Part shown: positions 1-8,688 of the stretch, in pieces
How positions within the stretch are numbered: the stretch's first letter is position 1
Layout: the number at the start of each line of letters is the position of its first letter
DNA from: CAZPXZ01 sp965219495
GTDB taxonomy: Bacteria > Pseudomonadota > Alphaproteobacteria > Rhodobacterales > CAZPXZ01
DNA: 64,000 nt
Direction of reading: 5' to 3'
Assembly: GCA_965219495.1 (NCBI GenBank)
Contig: OZ244777.1
Coordinates: forward strand, 2,294,001-2,358,000
Program-made: the position numbers and the translations under genes
The notes under the pieces: generated by a model
The model's input: only the letters and a program-made list of their open reading frames with translations
The model's database searches: none
What the model was told of the DNA's origin: nothing

Positions 1-552
1 GCTCCGGTTCGAGAATTCCTTGAAGCTGGCCTTTCGTTCGGGTTTGGCCTTGACGGAATGGCGTTCAACGATGACGAGGATGCATTGTTTGAACTTCGTT
101 TGTTGGCAAGTCTTCATTCGCAATTCGGTTTTGAGGGTACGGGGATCACAGAGGCGCAGGCCTGGTGGGCGGCGACCGGCGGCGGCAGGCGTACGATTGA
201 CAATTCCGAATCATCCGGATTGCTCAAGGATGGTTTCGACGCCGATGTCATGGTCCTTGATTTGGAAGCGCTGTCGAAAGACGTGATCCCAGGTCTCGCC
301 GATCCTCTGGATCTCATCATGACGCGTTCGCGCAAAGCCCATGTTACGGATCTCTACGTCGCGGGACGCCACGTCGTGTCGGAGGGCCGCCTGACAGGCG
401 TAGATCTGGACGCGGCGGAAAGCGAGATAGGCGATGCTGCAGTTTTGAAGGCGGCGGGACTGAAGGCTGAAAGGAACCTGTTGCTGCATCACCGCGACAT
501 GGTGGGAAACTATTATCGGACTGGCCACCATCTCCACCGGCGCGATGGGTAG
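1..552 (+). CDS. Amidohydrolase, C-terminal part (cut by window edge)
   Basis: The reading frame is open from base 1, so this is the tail of a longer gene. The stretch LSFGFGLDGMAFNDDEDALFEL, partly before the first ATG at 58, resembles the strand that carries the last metal-binding Asp (ALGTDG type) in guanine/cytosine deaminase-like and AtzA/TrzA-like amidohydrolases. The later GLLKDGFDADVMVLDL and VTDLYVAGRHVVSEGRLTG segments are the beta-sandwich end typical of the superfamily. Substrate cannot be read from this part. It lies 75 bp ahead of an SDR gene on the same strand and may share a transcript with it. Confidence 0.75.
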   Translation, partial: APVREFLEAGLSFGFGLDGMAFNDDEDALFELRLLASLHSQFGFEGTGITEAQAWWAATGGGRRTIDNSESSGLLKDGFDADVMVLDLEALSKDVIPGLADPLDLIMTRSRKAHVTDLYVAGRHVVSEGRLTGVDLDAAESEIGDAAVLKAAGLKAERNLLLHHRDMVGNYYRTGHHLHRRDG

Positions 553-627
553 CGAATTGCAGCTGAATTCCTTCTCGCCACGAAGAAAACTGAAGAACGC
601 CGCCTGCGGGCTGGAGAACCAGAACAC

Positions 628-1413
628 ATGAAAGCACTGCTGAACCGATCGGTTTTCGTCACCGGTCCCGCGAAGGGAATGGGAAGCGCCATTTCTCTGG
701 CGCTCGCCAGATCCGGAGCGGATCTTGTGCTCGCCGGTCGAGACATTTCCGCCATCGAAAATGTTGCAGAAAAGGTTGAAGCCATGGGTCAAGCTGCCTG
801 CGTGCAGCAGTGCGACGTCACGGATGATGATTCGGTCGCAAGCGCCGTGAACAGGGGTCGAGCGGCGATCGGCGGCAGGCTCGACGGGCTGGTTTGCGTC
901 GCTGGTATTGCGGGTCCATCGGGCAAAACGCTTTGGCAGAGCACGGTAGAAGATTATCGCAGGGTATTTGACGTCAACGTGTTGGGGATCATCTTGGCAA
1001 TGCGCCACGTTCTCCCGCATCTGATAAATCAGGAGTCTGGAAGTGTCGTAAACATCGGCGGAACGTACGGGTTCAGAGGCGCACCCTTTGATTCGCTATA
1101 TGCCGGAACCAAGTGGGCGGTGCGCGGCCTGACCAAATCGGCAGCTCTCGAGGCCGGGCCTCACGGCGTCCGGGTGAATTGCGTTTGTCCCGGCGGCGTT
1201 GACGGACCGCGGCTGAGGCGTCAACTGACGGAGCGAGCCGAGCAGGAAAACCGGACCTTCCAGGAAGCTTATGATCGCTTTTGTGCTTCCACGGCGCTTG
1301 GGCGCGTGAGTAGCCCCACCGATGTGGCGGAATCGGTGGTGTTTCTGCTCTCCGACGCCGCCCGCAACATAACCGGGCAGGATCTTGTTGTTGACGGTGG
1401 AACGATCATCTGA
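628..1413 (+). CDS. SDR-family oxidoreductase
   Basis: A 261-residue short-chain dehydrogenase/reductase, expected to oxidise or reduce an alcohol/ketone with NAD(P) in the cytoplasm. The N-terminal TGPAKGMG matches the TGxxxGxG cofactor loop, CDVTDDDSV matches the adenine-binding DV segment, and YAGTK is the active YxxxK pair. The C-terminus GQDLVVDGGTII is classic for the family. The strand that normally reads NISS and carries the catalytic Ser reads NIGGTYG here, so the usual Ser is not evident. It follows the amidohydrolase and is convergent with the dipeptide transporter operon. Confidence 0.85.
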   Translation: MKALLNRSVFVTGPAKGMGSAISLALARSGADLVLAGRDISAIENVAEKVEAMGQAACVQQCDVTDDDSVASAVNRGRAAIGGRLDGLVCVAGIAGPSGKTLWQSTVEDYRRVFDVNVLGIILAMRHVLPHLINQESGSVVNIGGTYGFRGAPFDSLYAGTKWAVRGLTKSAALEAGPHGVRVNCVCPGGVDGPRLRRQLTERAEQENRTFQEAYDRFCASTALGRVSSPTDVAESVVFLLSDAARNITGQDLVVDGGTII

Positions 1414-2100
1414 CCGATTGTTGAAAATTTCCGCATGCATTTGTCGTGAGGTTTTCGGGACGGCCATTGCCGTTCACGGAATTGGATTCCTGCAGAACCG
1501 CTTGCTCTGCAATTTCCGTGGCAATGCCGGGGTCTGGCTTCAGGACCGCAAGAGCAAAGGAATTCCCGGTCCGAAATTGGCATTGCCGTGCCGACGAAGC
1601 GCCTCACTTTCATTCGTTCCGAGTTCACCGGCGGATACGCTCTACCATTGGATCGCTCAACGAAAACCATGGAAGCATTCCCCGCGAAGCATGTGGATGG
1701 ATTCGCATCAACATTTCCGGCTGCAATCCGAGTGGAGAAGAATACGGACAACTTGAAAGAGTCCGGGGAGCCTGAGGCTCGCCGGTATTCTTGCACAAGG
1801 CGCAATATTGCATCCGCTCGAATGCGCCAAGCGGAGAAAGCGGAACCCCTGCTTCACATGAACCATTTGGCCTCTCGTCGAGCGAGCGGAGCGATAGAGA
1901 TTTCCAAAGAATTGTTTGAAGGGTCTTCAAGTTACGCCGGTCACGCCAAGAGAAACAGATGTCGCAACCACGCTGCGGCAAGGGCGTGGATTCGCCCCGC
2001 AGAATTCAAGGCCCATGCCGCACCGCCATGCTTCCGCTGGTCCAATTCGACAACCGTGGGGCGGTTGGCTGAAGAAAGGGCGGCTGGTTTCCCCAGATCT
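1414..2100. other. Intergenic region, no recognised gene
   Basis: About 690 bp between two convergent genes. Several frames stay open for 100 codons or more on both strands, but none gives a recognisable protein and they overlap one another. No terminator or repeat was convincingly seen. Confidence 0.5.
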
Positions 2101-3114
2101 TCAGGCCTTTTCGTTGGTTTCATCCGGATGCCAAACTCCGTTCTTGTGCTCTCGCTGGAAACGCACACAACGAGTGGACCGGTTCGGGGTGACCTGAACG
2201 AGTTCGGCCGGGAGATCCGAACAGATGGGCCGTGCGTACGGGCAGCGGGGCACCAGCCGGCAGTGGCGAGGCGGATCGATGGGCGATGTCGGCTCCCCTT
2301 CGAGTGTGATGCGCTGTTTGACCTGGCGCGGATGATCCACCGGCGTCGCCGACGCCAAGGCGCGGGTATAAGGATGATAACTATCCGAAAGCACCTCGCG
2401 GGTCGGTCCGGATTCCACAATCTGCCCCAGGTACATCACGGCGACACGGCTCGCGAGCATGGATACGACCGCCAGATCGTGAGAAATGAACAGGTAGGCG
2501 AGCTGAAGGCGCTTTTGCAGGTCTTGCAGCAAGTTCAGGATCTGGGCCTCCACGGACACGTCGAGCGCCGAAGTCGGCTCATCCAAGATCATGAGCTTGG
2601 GGTTGGTGGCCAGAGCCCTGGCGATTCCAACGCGCTGTTGCTGCCCGCCCGAGAGGGAATGCGCGTACCGGTCCACTTGCTCCTCGCTCAGGCCGACCAA
2701 CTCGAAAAGCTCAACGACGCGCTTTCGGGCCTGCCGCTTGGGAACCAGCCCATGCAGCCACAGGGGCTCGGCGACCAGTTCCCCTACCCGATGCCGCGGA
2801 TTCAGGGAATCCAGGGGCTCCTGGTAGACCATCTGCATGTGGGGACGGAGCTTGCGGACTTCGGAATCGGTCAACTCGGTGATCGTGTGTTCGTCGATGA
2901 CCACCCGCCCGCTGGTTGGCGTCTCGAGGCGCAGCACGCAACGGCCCACGGTAGATTTTCCGCTCCCGCTCTCGCCCACCAGGGCAAGCGTTTCGCCAGC
3001 GCGAACTGTCAGTGAAATGTCGTCCGCGGCTACCAGATCGCGAAACCGAAACAGTCCGCTCCTGACGGAATAACGCTTCTCCAGCCCGTTCACGTCAAGC
3101 ACCGGCCGGGTCAC
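2101..3114 (-). CDS. Dipeptide-type ABC importer ATPase (DppF/OppF-like)
   Basis: A 337-residue ATP-binding subunit of a peptide/nickel-type importer; it would power uptake at the inner face of the membrane. Walker A GESGSGKST lies at residues 47-55, the signature LSGGQQQRV and Walker B LMILDEPTSALD near 160-195. The C-terminal cysteine-rich stretch (HCRLVPRCPYARPICSD) is the oligopeptide ATPase extension that often binds an Fe-S cluster. Its start overlaps the stop of the DppD-like gene by 4 bp (ATGA), so the two are translationally coupled. Last gene of the operon. Confidence 0.93.
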   Translation of the reverse strand: MTRPVLDVNGLEKRYSVRSGLFRFRDLVAADDISLTVRAGETLALVGESGSGKSTVGRCVLRLETPTSGRVVIDEHTITELTDSEVRKLRPHMQMVYQEPLDSLNPRHRVGELVAEPLWLHGLVPKRQARKRVVELFELVGLSEEQVDRYAHSLSGGQQQRVGIARALATNPKLMILDEPTSALDVSVEAQILNLLQDLQKRLQLAYLFISHDLAVVSMLASRVAVMYLGQIVESGPTREVLSDSYHPYTRALASATPVDHPRQVKQRITLEGEPTSPIDPPRHCRLVPRCPYARPICSDLPAELVQVTPNRSTRCVRFQREHKNGVWHPDETNEKA

Positions 3115-4169
3115 GCGATTTCCTTCCAGCGCAGGCAGGCTACCTTGTGCCTCGGGCCCGAATCTTCAAGCGCCGGAACGGTTGCCCGGCACGAGTCTGT
3201 CGCGAATGCGCACCGCGGATGAAACGGGCATCCCGAAGGTCGTTGCCGCAGGTCCGGAACTTGCCCGGGAATGCTCTCCAATTCGCCAGTGCTCTCGGTC
3301 CGCGCCCGGGCGACGAGCAGGCCGCGGGTATAGGGGTGGCGGGGTTCGTCGAATATCGCATGCACCGGCCCCTCTTCGAGGATCGTGCCGGCATACATGA
3401 CCGCAACGCGGTCGCAGAGTTCCGCGACTACCCCGAGATTATGGGTGATCACGATCTGAGCCAGGTTTCGTTCTTCCCGAAGGCGGGAAAGCAACCGGAT
3501 GATCTGGTACTGAATGGTTACATCAAGCGCAGTGCTTGGTTCATCGGCCAACAGCAGTTCCGGTGAGGAGGCAAGCGCCAGCGCGATCATAACGCGCTGC
3601 GCCATGCCCCCGGAGAGCTGGTGTGGATATCGGCGCAGAATTGCCACCGGATCGGAAAGGCCCACATCCGTCAAGAGTTCGATCGCCCGGAATTTCGCTG
3701 CCGAGCCCCGGAGGCCCGAATGAACCAGCAACACTTCGCGGAGAACCTTGCCCACCGTGAAGACCGGATTGAGCGAAGCTCGGGGATTCTGAAAGATCAT
3801 CGAAATTCGATCGCCGCGGATCTCGCGCATTTTCCCGGGTTCCAGCTCAAGGAGGTTTGTGCCGGCGAAGAGAACCCGCCCCCCGGCGATGCGCCCCGGG
3901 TGCTGCAAGAGCCCGACAATCGAGAGCGCGGTTACCGACTTTCCGGAACCGCTCTCGCCCACAAGGCCTACGATTTCGCCGGTGCCCACCACGAGATCGA
4001 TGCCCACCAACACTTTCACCGTACCCGCAGGTGGATGGAACTCCACTTGCAGATCCTCCACCCGGAGCAGTTCGGGTCCGGCTTCACGCGGTTCGCGTTC
4101 GGCAGCCGCCACACGCGCGTTTCCAGCCGCAATGGTAGTTGGCTGCGCTGGCATTGCTTCAGCGTTCAT
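3111..4169 (-). CDS. Dipeptide-type ABC importer ATPase (DppD/OppD-like)
   Basis: Second ATPase of the importer, 352 residues from the ATG at 4169. That start is chosen because it overlaps the upstream permease stop as ATGA; the frame stays open further upstream only inside the permease gene. It shows Walker A GESGSGKS, signature LSGGMAQRV, Walker B LLLADEPSTALD and the C-terminal CPFHPRCAFATDSC cysteine motif of oligopeptide ATPases. It pairs with the DppF-like subunit. Confidence 0.92.
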   Translation of the reverse strand: MNAEAMPAQPTTIAAGNARVAAAEREPREAGPELLRVEDLQVEFHPPAGTVKVLVGIDLVVGTGEIVGLVGESGSGKSVTALSIVGLLQHPGRIAGGRVLFAGTNLLELEPGKMREIRGDRISMIFQNPRASLNPVFTVGKVLREVLLVHSGLRGSAAKFRAIELLTDVGLSDPVAILRRYPHQLSGGMAQRVMIALALASSPELLLADEPSTALDVTIQYQIIRLLSRLREERNLAQIVITHNLGVVAELCDRVAVMYAGTILEEGPVHAIFDEPRHPYTRGLLVARARTESTGELESIPGQVPDLRQRPSGCPFHPRCAFATDSCRATVPALEDSGPRHKVACLRWKEIA

Positions 4170-5029
4170 CGGCGTTTCGGATCGAGAAGATCCTGCAAAC
4201 CATCTCCGATCAGGTTGAATCCCATTACGGTTATCGCAATGGCCAGCCCTGGAAAAAACGATATCCACCACTGACCCGCCATGATGCGCTGCGCGCCCAG
4301 CCCAATCATCACGCCCCATTCAGGAGTCGGAAGGTGAACCCCGAGCCCGATGAAGCTCAAACCGGCCGCGTCGAGGATCGCCCAGCCACACTGAAGCGTG
4401 GACTGCACAAATATCGGCGCGAGGCTGTTGGGGAGAAGGTGCCAGGTGAGAATTCGCCAGTCCGAAGCCCCAACACCGCGGGCCGCCATCGCATAAAGGG
4501 AGTGCCGGATAACCAGAAATCGGCTTCGCGAAAGGCGCGCATATACCGGCACATTTACGAAGGAGATGGCGATGATCAGATTCGGGATGCTGGGACCGAG
4601 CACACCGGCGATCGCCATCGCCAGGATGAAACCGGGAAACGCCGCGACAATGTCCATCGCGCGCATGCAGATTTCGTCGATCTTGCCGCCGTAGTATCCC
4701 GCGATCACACCAACGGATGAACCGGTGATCAAGCCAATCGCTACCGCGCCCAGCGCGATCCCGAAGTCGATCCGGATGCCGTAGAGCACCCGGGAAAACA
4801 GGTCCTCGCCAAAAAGGCCGGTGCCGAAGAGATGGTTCCATGACGGCTCCTGCAACCTTTCGCGCGGATTCAGTGCATACGGATCGTACGGGGCGATCAA
4901 GGGAGCGAGGATCCCCAATATTCCAAGTCCGAGGATGATCCCAAAGCCAAACGCGGTTACTGGATTCCGGCGGCACCACCGGAACAGAATACCGGCCCGC
5001 GCACCAGCAATCTGCACAGCCACCGACAT
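4166..5029 (-). CDS. Dipeptide-type ABC importer permease (DppC-like)
   Basis: A 287-residue inner-membrane permease. After an N-terminal membrane segment (VTAFGFGIILGLGILGILAPLI) comes the DppC landmark LFGTGLFGEDLFSRVLYG, then further membrane helices and the EAA-type loop region before FIGLGVHLPTPEWGVMI, typical of DppC/OppC. The start at 5029 is one base from the stop of the DppB-like gene; a longer frame to 5197 lies inside that gene and is rejected. Confidence 0.92.
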   Translation of the reverse strand: MSVAVQIAGARAGILFRWCRRNPVTAFGFGIILGLGILGILAPLIAPYDPYALNPRERLQEPSWNHLFGTGLFGEDLFSRVLYGIRIDFGIALGAVAIGLITGSSVGVIAGYYGGKIDEICMRAMDIVAAFPGFILAMAIAGVLGPSIPNLIIAISFVNVPVYARLSRSRFLVIRHSLYAMAARGVGASDWRILTWHLLPNSLAPIFVQSTLQCGWAILDAAGLSFIGLGVHLPTPEWGVMIGLGAQRIMAGQWWISFFPGLAIAITVMGFNLIGDGLQDLLDPKRR

Positions 5030-5030
5030 C

Positions 5031-6038
5031 TTAAATTCGAATCCTGGGATCGAGCAACACGTAGACAATGTCCACCAGCAAGAAAAGCAGCACGTAGACA
5101 CTCGTCGAGTAAAGAATGAACCCCTGCAATGCCGGATAATCGCTCGATGCGATGGCGATATAGACGTACCGCCCCAATCCAGGCCAGGCGAAGACATTTT
5201 CCACCAGAACTACCCCGCCCAGCATATAACCATACACGAGCGCGATCATGGTGATTACCGGGAGAATTGCGTTTCGGAGCGCGTGACGAAATACAATTGA
5301 CCGTTCAGAAAGGCCCAAGGCCCGTGCCGCGCGCGTGTAGTCCGCCTCCAGGGCTTCGATCATGCTTGCCCGTGTCATTCTTGCCAGCGGCGCCATTGCC
5401 GCGAATGCCAGGACCGCGGCCGGCATGGTGATGGATTGAATCGAACTTCGAAACACCGCCCAGTTGCCGGTGATCAGGGAATCGATCGTAAAGAACCCGG
5501 TGATACCCTCTGGAGGGAAAAGGGCTACGTTGATTCTCCCTTGGGGCGCCGGGAGCCAGTGCAGCACAAAGAAGAATATGTAAATTGCGACCAAGCTAAC
5601 CCAGAACACGGGCATCGCCACGCCGAAGACCGCAAGCAGGCGGGAAATGTGGTCGACCCAGGTCCCGCGCCATACCGCGGATGCAATGCCAAGAGGAACT
5701 GCCAGGAGAATCGCCAGCAGCATGGCGAACACGGTCAATTCAAATGTCGGCATGAAACGCGACGTCAGATCACTCAGCACCGGCTGGTTGGTGACGAAGG
5801 AGTTCCCGAAGTCGCCGCGGGTTACTCCTTCAATATATCGGAAATACTGGACCCATAGAGGGTCGTTCAAGCCCGCGTTTTCAGCAATTCGATCACGAGT
5901 TTCCTGGCTTGAAAGCGGGCTGACCATGAGGTCGATCGGGTTGCCCGGGATGATGCGCGTCAGCGCAAATGTGACGATCGTCACCCCGAGCAACACCGGT
6001 ACAAGCAGGAGCAGGCGCCGCGCTATGAATACAATCAT
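5031..6038 (-). CDS. Dipeptide-type ABC importer permease (DppB-like)
   Basis: A 335-residue permease. It begins with the DppB signature segment RRLLLLVPVLLGVTIVTFALTRIIPGNP, continues with an FGNSFVTNQPV segment ahead of a long periplasmic stretch, and carries the EAA loop YTRAARALGLSERSIVFRHALRNAILPV. The family normally has about 310-340 residues and six helices, which fits. It is 122 bp downstream of the binding-protein gene, a spacing that often allows more binding protein than permease to be made. Confidence 0.93.
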   Translation of the reverse strand: MIVFIARRLLLLVPVLLGVTIVTFALTRIIPGNPIDLMVSPLSSQETRDRIAENAGLNDPLWVQYFRYIEGVTRGDFGNSFVTNQPVLSDLTSRFMPTFELTVFAMLLAILLAVPLGIASAVWRGTWVDHISRLLAVFGVAMPVFWVSLVAIYIFFFVLHWLPAPQGRINVALFPPEGITGFFTIDSLITGNWAVFRSSIQSITMPAAVLAFAAMAPLARMTRASMIEALEADYTRAARALGLSERSIVFRHALRNAILPVITMIALVYGYMLGGVVLVENVFAWPGLGRYVYIAIASSDYPALQGFILYSTSVYVLLFLLVDIVYVLLDPRIRI

Positions 6039-6160
6039 TCCGCAACTATCGAACCTGGGTCAATCGGTGACTGTCGCCAACGCCGACCCGCCACACCCTC
6101 AGATGCGGCGGTTGGGCAATAGCGAGCAGCACCGCACCTGCACTGCTGGTTTTTCGAACT

Positions 6161-7774
6161 CTACTCCTTGTACAAGAAATTGTACCGCGTGAACTCATCG
6201 GACGGATAGAACACGTAGCCTTTCACGTTCGAACGCATCGCCAAGATGCTCTCAGGCTGGTACAGCAGCACCCATGGCGCCTCATTCACGGCAATCTCCT
6301 GAACCCGTCTGGAAGCGGCGTTTCGCGCCATCTCATCCGTGTTGATCGTAAATTCGTCGATCAACGCATTCACTTCATCGTTGACGTAGTTGGCATAGTT
6401 GCAGCAAGCATGCTGAAGCTTCCAGTACACATGATAGAACGGATCGTTGTTGATCGATACCCAGAAGTCCAAGAAAAAGAATGCCAATTCGTGCTTCTGA
6501 AGCTTCCCAAAAAACGCTGCGTTTGGCAGTTCCTGAATCGTGAGGTCAATACCGATCTCACCAAGAGACTGTTTCAGGAAAACGGCGGATTCTTTCGCCT
6601 CCGGATCACCGATTGCGATCTCGAAGATCGTCGAGAATCCGTCCGGATAGCCCGCTTCTGCAAGCAGCGCCCGCGCTTTTTCCGGATTGTGCTCATATTG
6701 CCAGAATTCGCCGGTGTGCGTAGGAGTTCCGAACGGAATGGGACTCTTCAACTGCGCGGCATAACCGTTCATCACGCTATCCACGATCGTCTCGTAGGGT
6801 ACCGCATATGAAATCGCCTGTCGCACAAGCATGTTGTCAAACGGGGCGACTTCATTGTTCATTCCGATGTACGCAACCGTACGGCTGGAATTGCGATGTA
6901 CGGTTATGTCCGGATTGGCTTCGAGCGCTGGGATATCGATCGTCGGCAACCCCAGAGCGATATCAACCGCGCCGCTGACAAGCTGCGCCAGCCGACTCGA
7001 TGGGTCCGGAATTACCTTGAAGACGACGCGCTCTGTCTTGGCAGGCTCTCCATGATAATTCTCGTTTCTCACCAGCACCCACTGGTTGCCTGGATCCCGA
7101 CTCCCAAGTCGGTAAGGTCCTTGTTCAGTGCCGCGAGAATCAGACTTGAGCCACTCGTGCGCGTAGGGATCATCTTCGGTCATGTACGGCCCTACCACAT
7201 CGGGATTGAGAATGGAGTTGCCTGCCTGCGCCATGTTTCCGAAAAGTAGCCCGTTTGCCTCATCCAGTGTAATTTCGATCGTTTTCGAGTCGATCATCTG
7301 AATGTGGTCCGCGTCTGGAACTGCGGACAGAGCCATGTTTCCAACGGTCACGCCCTGTTGACCGAAAATGCGATCGAATGTGAATTTGACGTCAGTCGCA
7401 TCAAGCGGGTCGCCATTCGAGAACTTCAACCCGTCACGCATGGTGAACGTCACCTTCGTACCGTCTTCGTTCCATTCGAATTTTTCTGCCAAGCCGCCGA
7501 CAAAGCTGTTCGCATCGGCGAAGCGAGATCCGTCATCCCGCGTCACAAGTTCATAATCGATCAACCAACCGTAAACACTGGTCAAGAACTCCCAAGTGCC
7601 GATATCGGCACTGTTAAGAGTGGGATCAAGATTACTTATATCCCCCGGCACCGCGACAACCAGCGTGTTCTGGTCAGATTGCGCGTGGCCATTTCCGACA
7701 ACACCTGCGTAACAAAACGCTGCCGCAAGCAATACAATTGCGCCTCGGCCAGCTGTTGCTCCAAAGGCTTTCAT
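6161..7774 (-). CDS. Dipeptide-type ABC importer substrate-binding protein
   Basis: A 537-residue periplasmic solute-binding protein of family 5. A Sec-type signal peptide (GAIVLLAAAFCYAGVVGNGHAQ) precedes the mature start near SDQNT. Family landmarks include VTFTMRDGLKFSNGDPLDATDVKFTFDR, QGPYRLGSR and the C-terminal PWVLLYQPESILAMRSNVKGYV. It heads the operon with the permeases and ATPases and sets its specificity, which cannot be read from sequence; peptides, nickel and various small catabolites are all known for the family. Confidence 0.93.
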   Translation of the reverse strand: MKAFGATAGRGAIVLLAAAFCYAGVVGNGHAQSDQNTLVVAVPGDISNLDPTLNSADIGTWEFLTSVYGWLIDYELVTRDDGSRFADANSFVGGLAEKFEWNEDGTKVTFTMRDGLKFSNGDPLDATDVKFTFDRIFGQQGVTVGNMALSAVPDADHIQMIDSKTIEITLDEANGLLFGNMAQAGNSILNPDVVGPYMTEDDPYAHEWLKSDSRGTEQGPYRLGSRDPGNQWVLVRNENYHGEPAKTERVVFKVIPDPSSRLAQLVSGAVDIALGLPTIDIPALEANPDITVHRNSSRTVAYIGMNNEVAPFDNMLVRQAISYAVPYETIVDSVMNGYAAQLKSPIPFGTPTHTGEFWQYEHNPEKARALLAEAGYPDGFSTIFEIAIGDPEAKESAVFLKQSLGEIGIDLTIQELPNAAFFGKLQKHELAFFFLDFWVSINNDPFYHVYWKLQHACCNYANYVNDEVNALIDEFTINTDEMARNAASRRVQEIAVNEAPWVLLYQPESILAMRSNVKGYVFYPSDEFTRYNFLYKE

Positions 7775-7781
7775 GAGCTTT

Positions 7782-7788
7782 ACCTCCT
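7782..7788 (-). promoter_or_regulatory. Strong ribosome binding site
   Basis: On the minus strand AGGAGGT lies seven bases ahead of the ATG at 7774. It fixes the start of the binding-protein gene and indicates high translation. Confidence 0.85.
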
Positions 7789-8688
7789 AAAAAATTGGGT
7801 GATCGCCAGGCGTACGCGGGCAATCCGAGCGATGGGCGACCGACCACTGGGCGGGAAAGCCAGCCCGCCGGAGTGCAGGTGGCCACCTCACAAGAAGGTT
7901 TGCCCTTTCGGCCATTTCCGCACCGGTTTCACCACGGCCGCTGCCTGACGGTGTATGGTTGGCTGGGACTGTATGTCACAAAGTGATTGTGCGCAACCGT
8001 TACGGTCCCTTATTTGCGGGCGGGTTCGAGTGGTCCGCCTGCGAATTCGCTTCTTGAGACCTGCCCCATACGCCGAACTCCATCGCTGCGAACGGAGCCA
8101 CGGAATTCGCGCCGTTTCCCGCGATAGAATTTCTCTCGCTTGGCCGCAGTTGAATGCCCTAGCGGACTTTCCGTCGCATTGTTGGACGCTATTTGCGTAT
8201 TCTACTTCCCAAAAATTCATTGATTCGGCATTTATGTGGAACAATGGAGGCTCTTGCAAGACTCTCCGTCAGCGGGGGTTTTTCTCGATTCAAGGGAGTT
8301 CTTCAGGTACAGGCCGATCCTCCATTTGGTATCATGAGCCGTACTTCCGGCGACGGATCGATTGGCCCTGTATATCTATGTGCCCACCGGCGCCCAAGAC
8401 CCTGTTGCCTTCATCAGGTCTCGGTGTTTACGCATTCACACGGGCCCTCCAATCAAAGTCCCACGTTCATGCCGAATTGCAAATTCCGAACTGGACCACC
8501 AATGGGACCCCGGTCACAGCGCCCAGACGCTTTCAGGCAAGTCATGGCTTAACGGTATTTATGGACCCCGAACCGCTGCCGCACTGGACGGTCTGGCAAC
8601 CGGCGCCTGCAAGTAAAAGATTGCTTGTTCTCGCTCCGCAACCCGGGTGGTCGGGTACTGGTGCTCCGTTCCCTATGGTAGCGATGGA
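7789..8688. other. Intergenic region; possible small ORF at 8362-8616
   Basis: About 900 bp upstream of the dipeptide-importer operon, so it should hold that operon's promoter, but no clear -35/-10 pair was picked out. A plus-strand frame from a TTG at 8362 to 8616 ends in SWLNGIYGPRTAAALDGL, which resembles the GIYGPRTxAAL turn of peptidoglycan-binding domains. The rest of the domain is not recognisable, so it may be a remnant or chance. Other frames look like noise. Confidence 0.3.

Noticed and set aside
1588..3015. 475-codon plus-strand frame
   Set aside because: Most of it lies opposite the DppF-like ATPase, whose motifs are complete; the peptide is low-complexity and matches nothing.
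6039..6160. Possible hairpin between binding-protein and DppB-like genes
   Set aside because: Only a five-base stem can be drawn, too weak to list as an attenuator.
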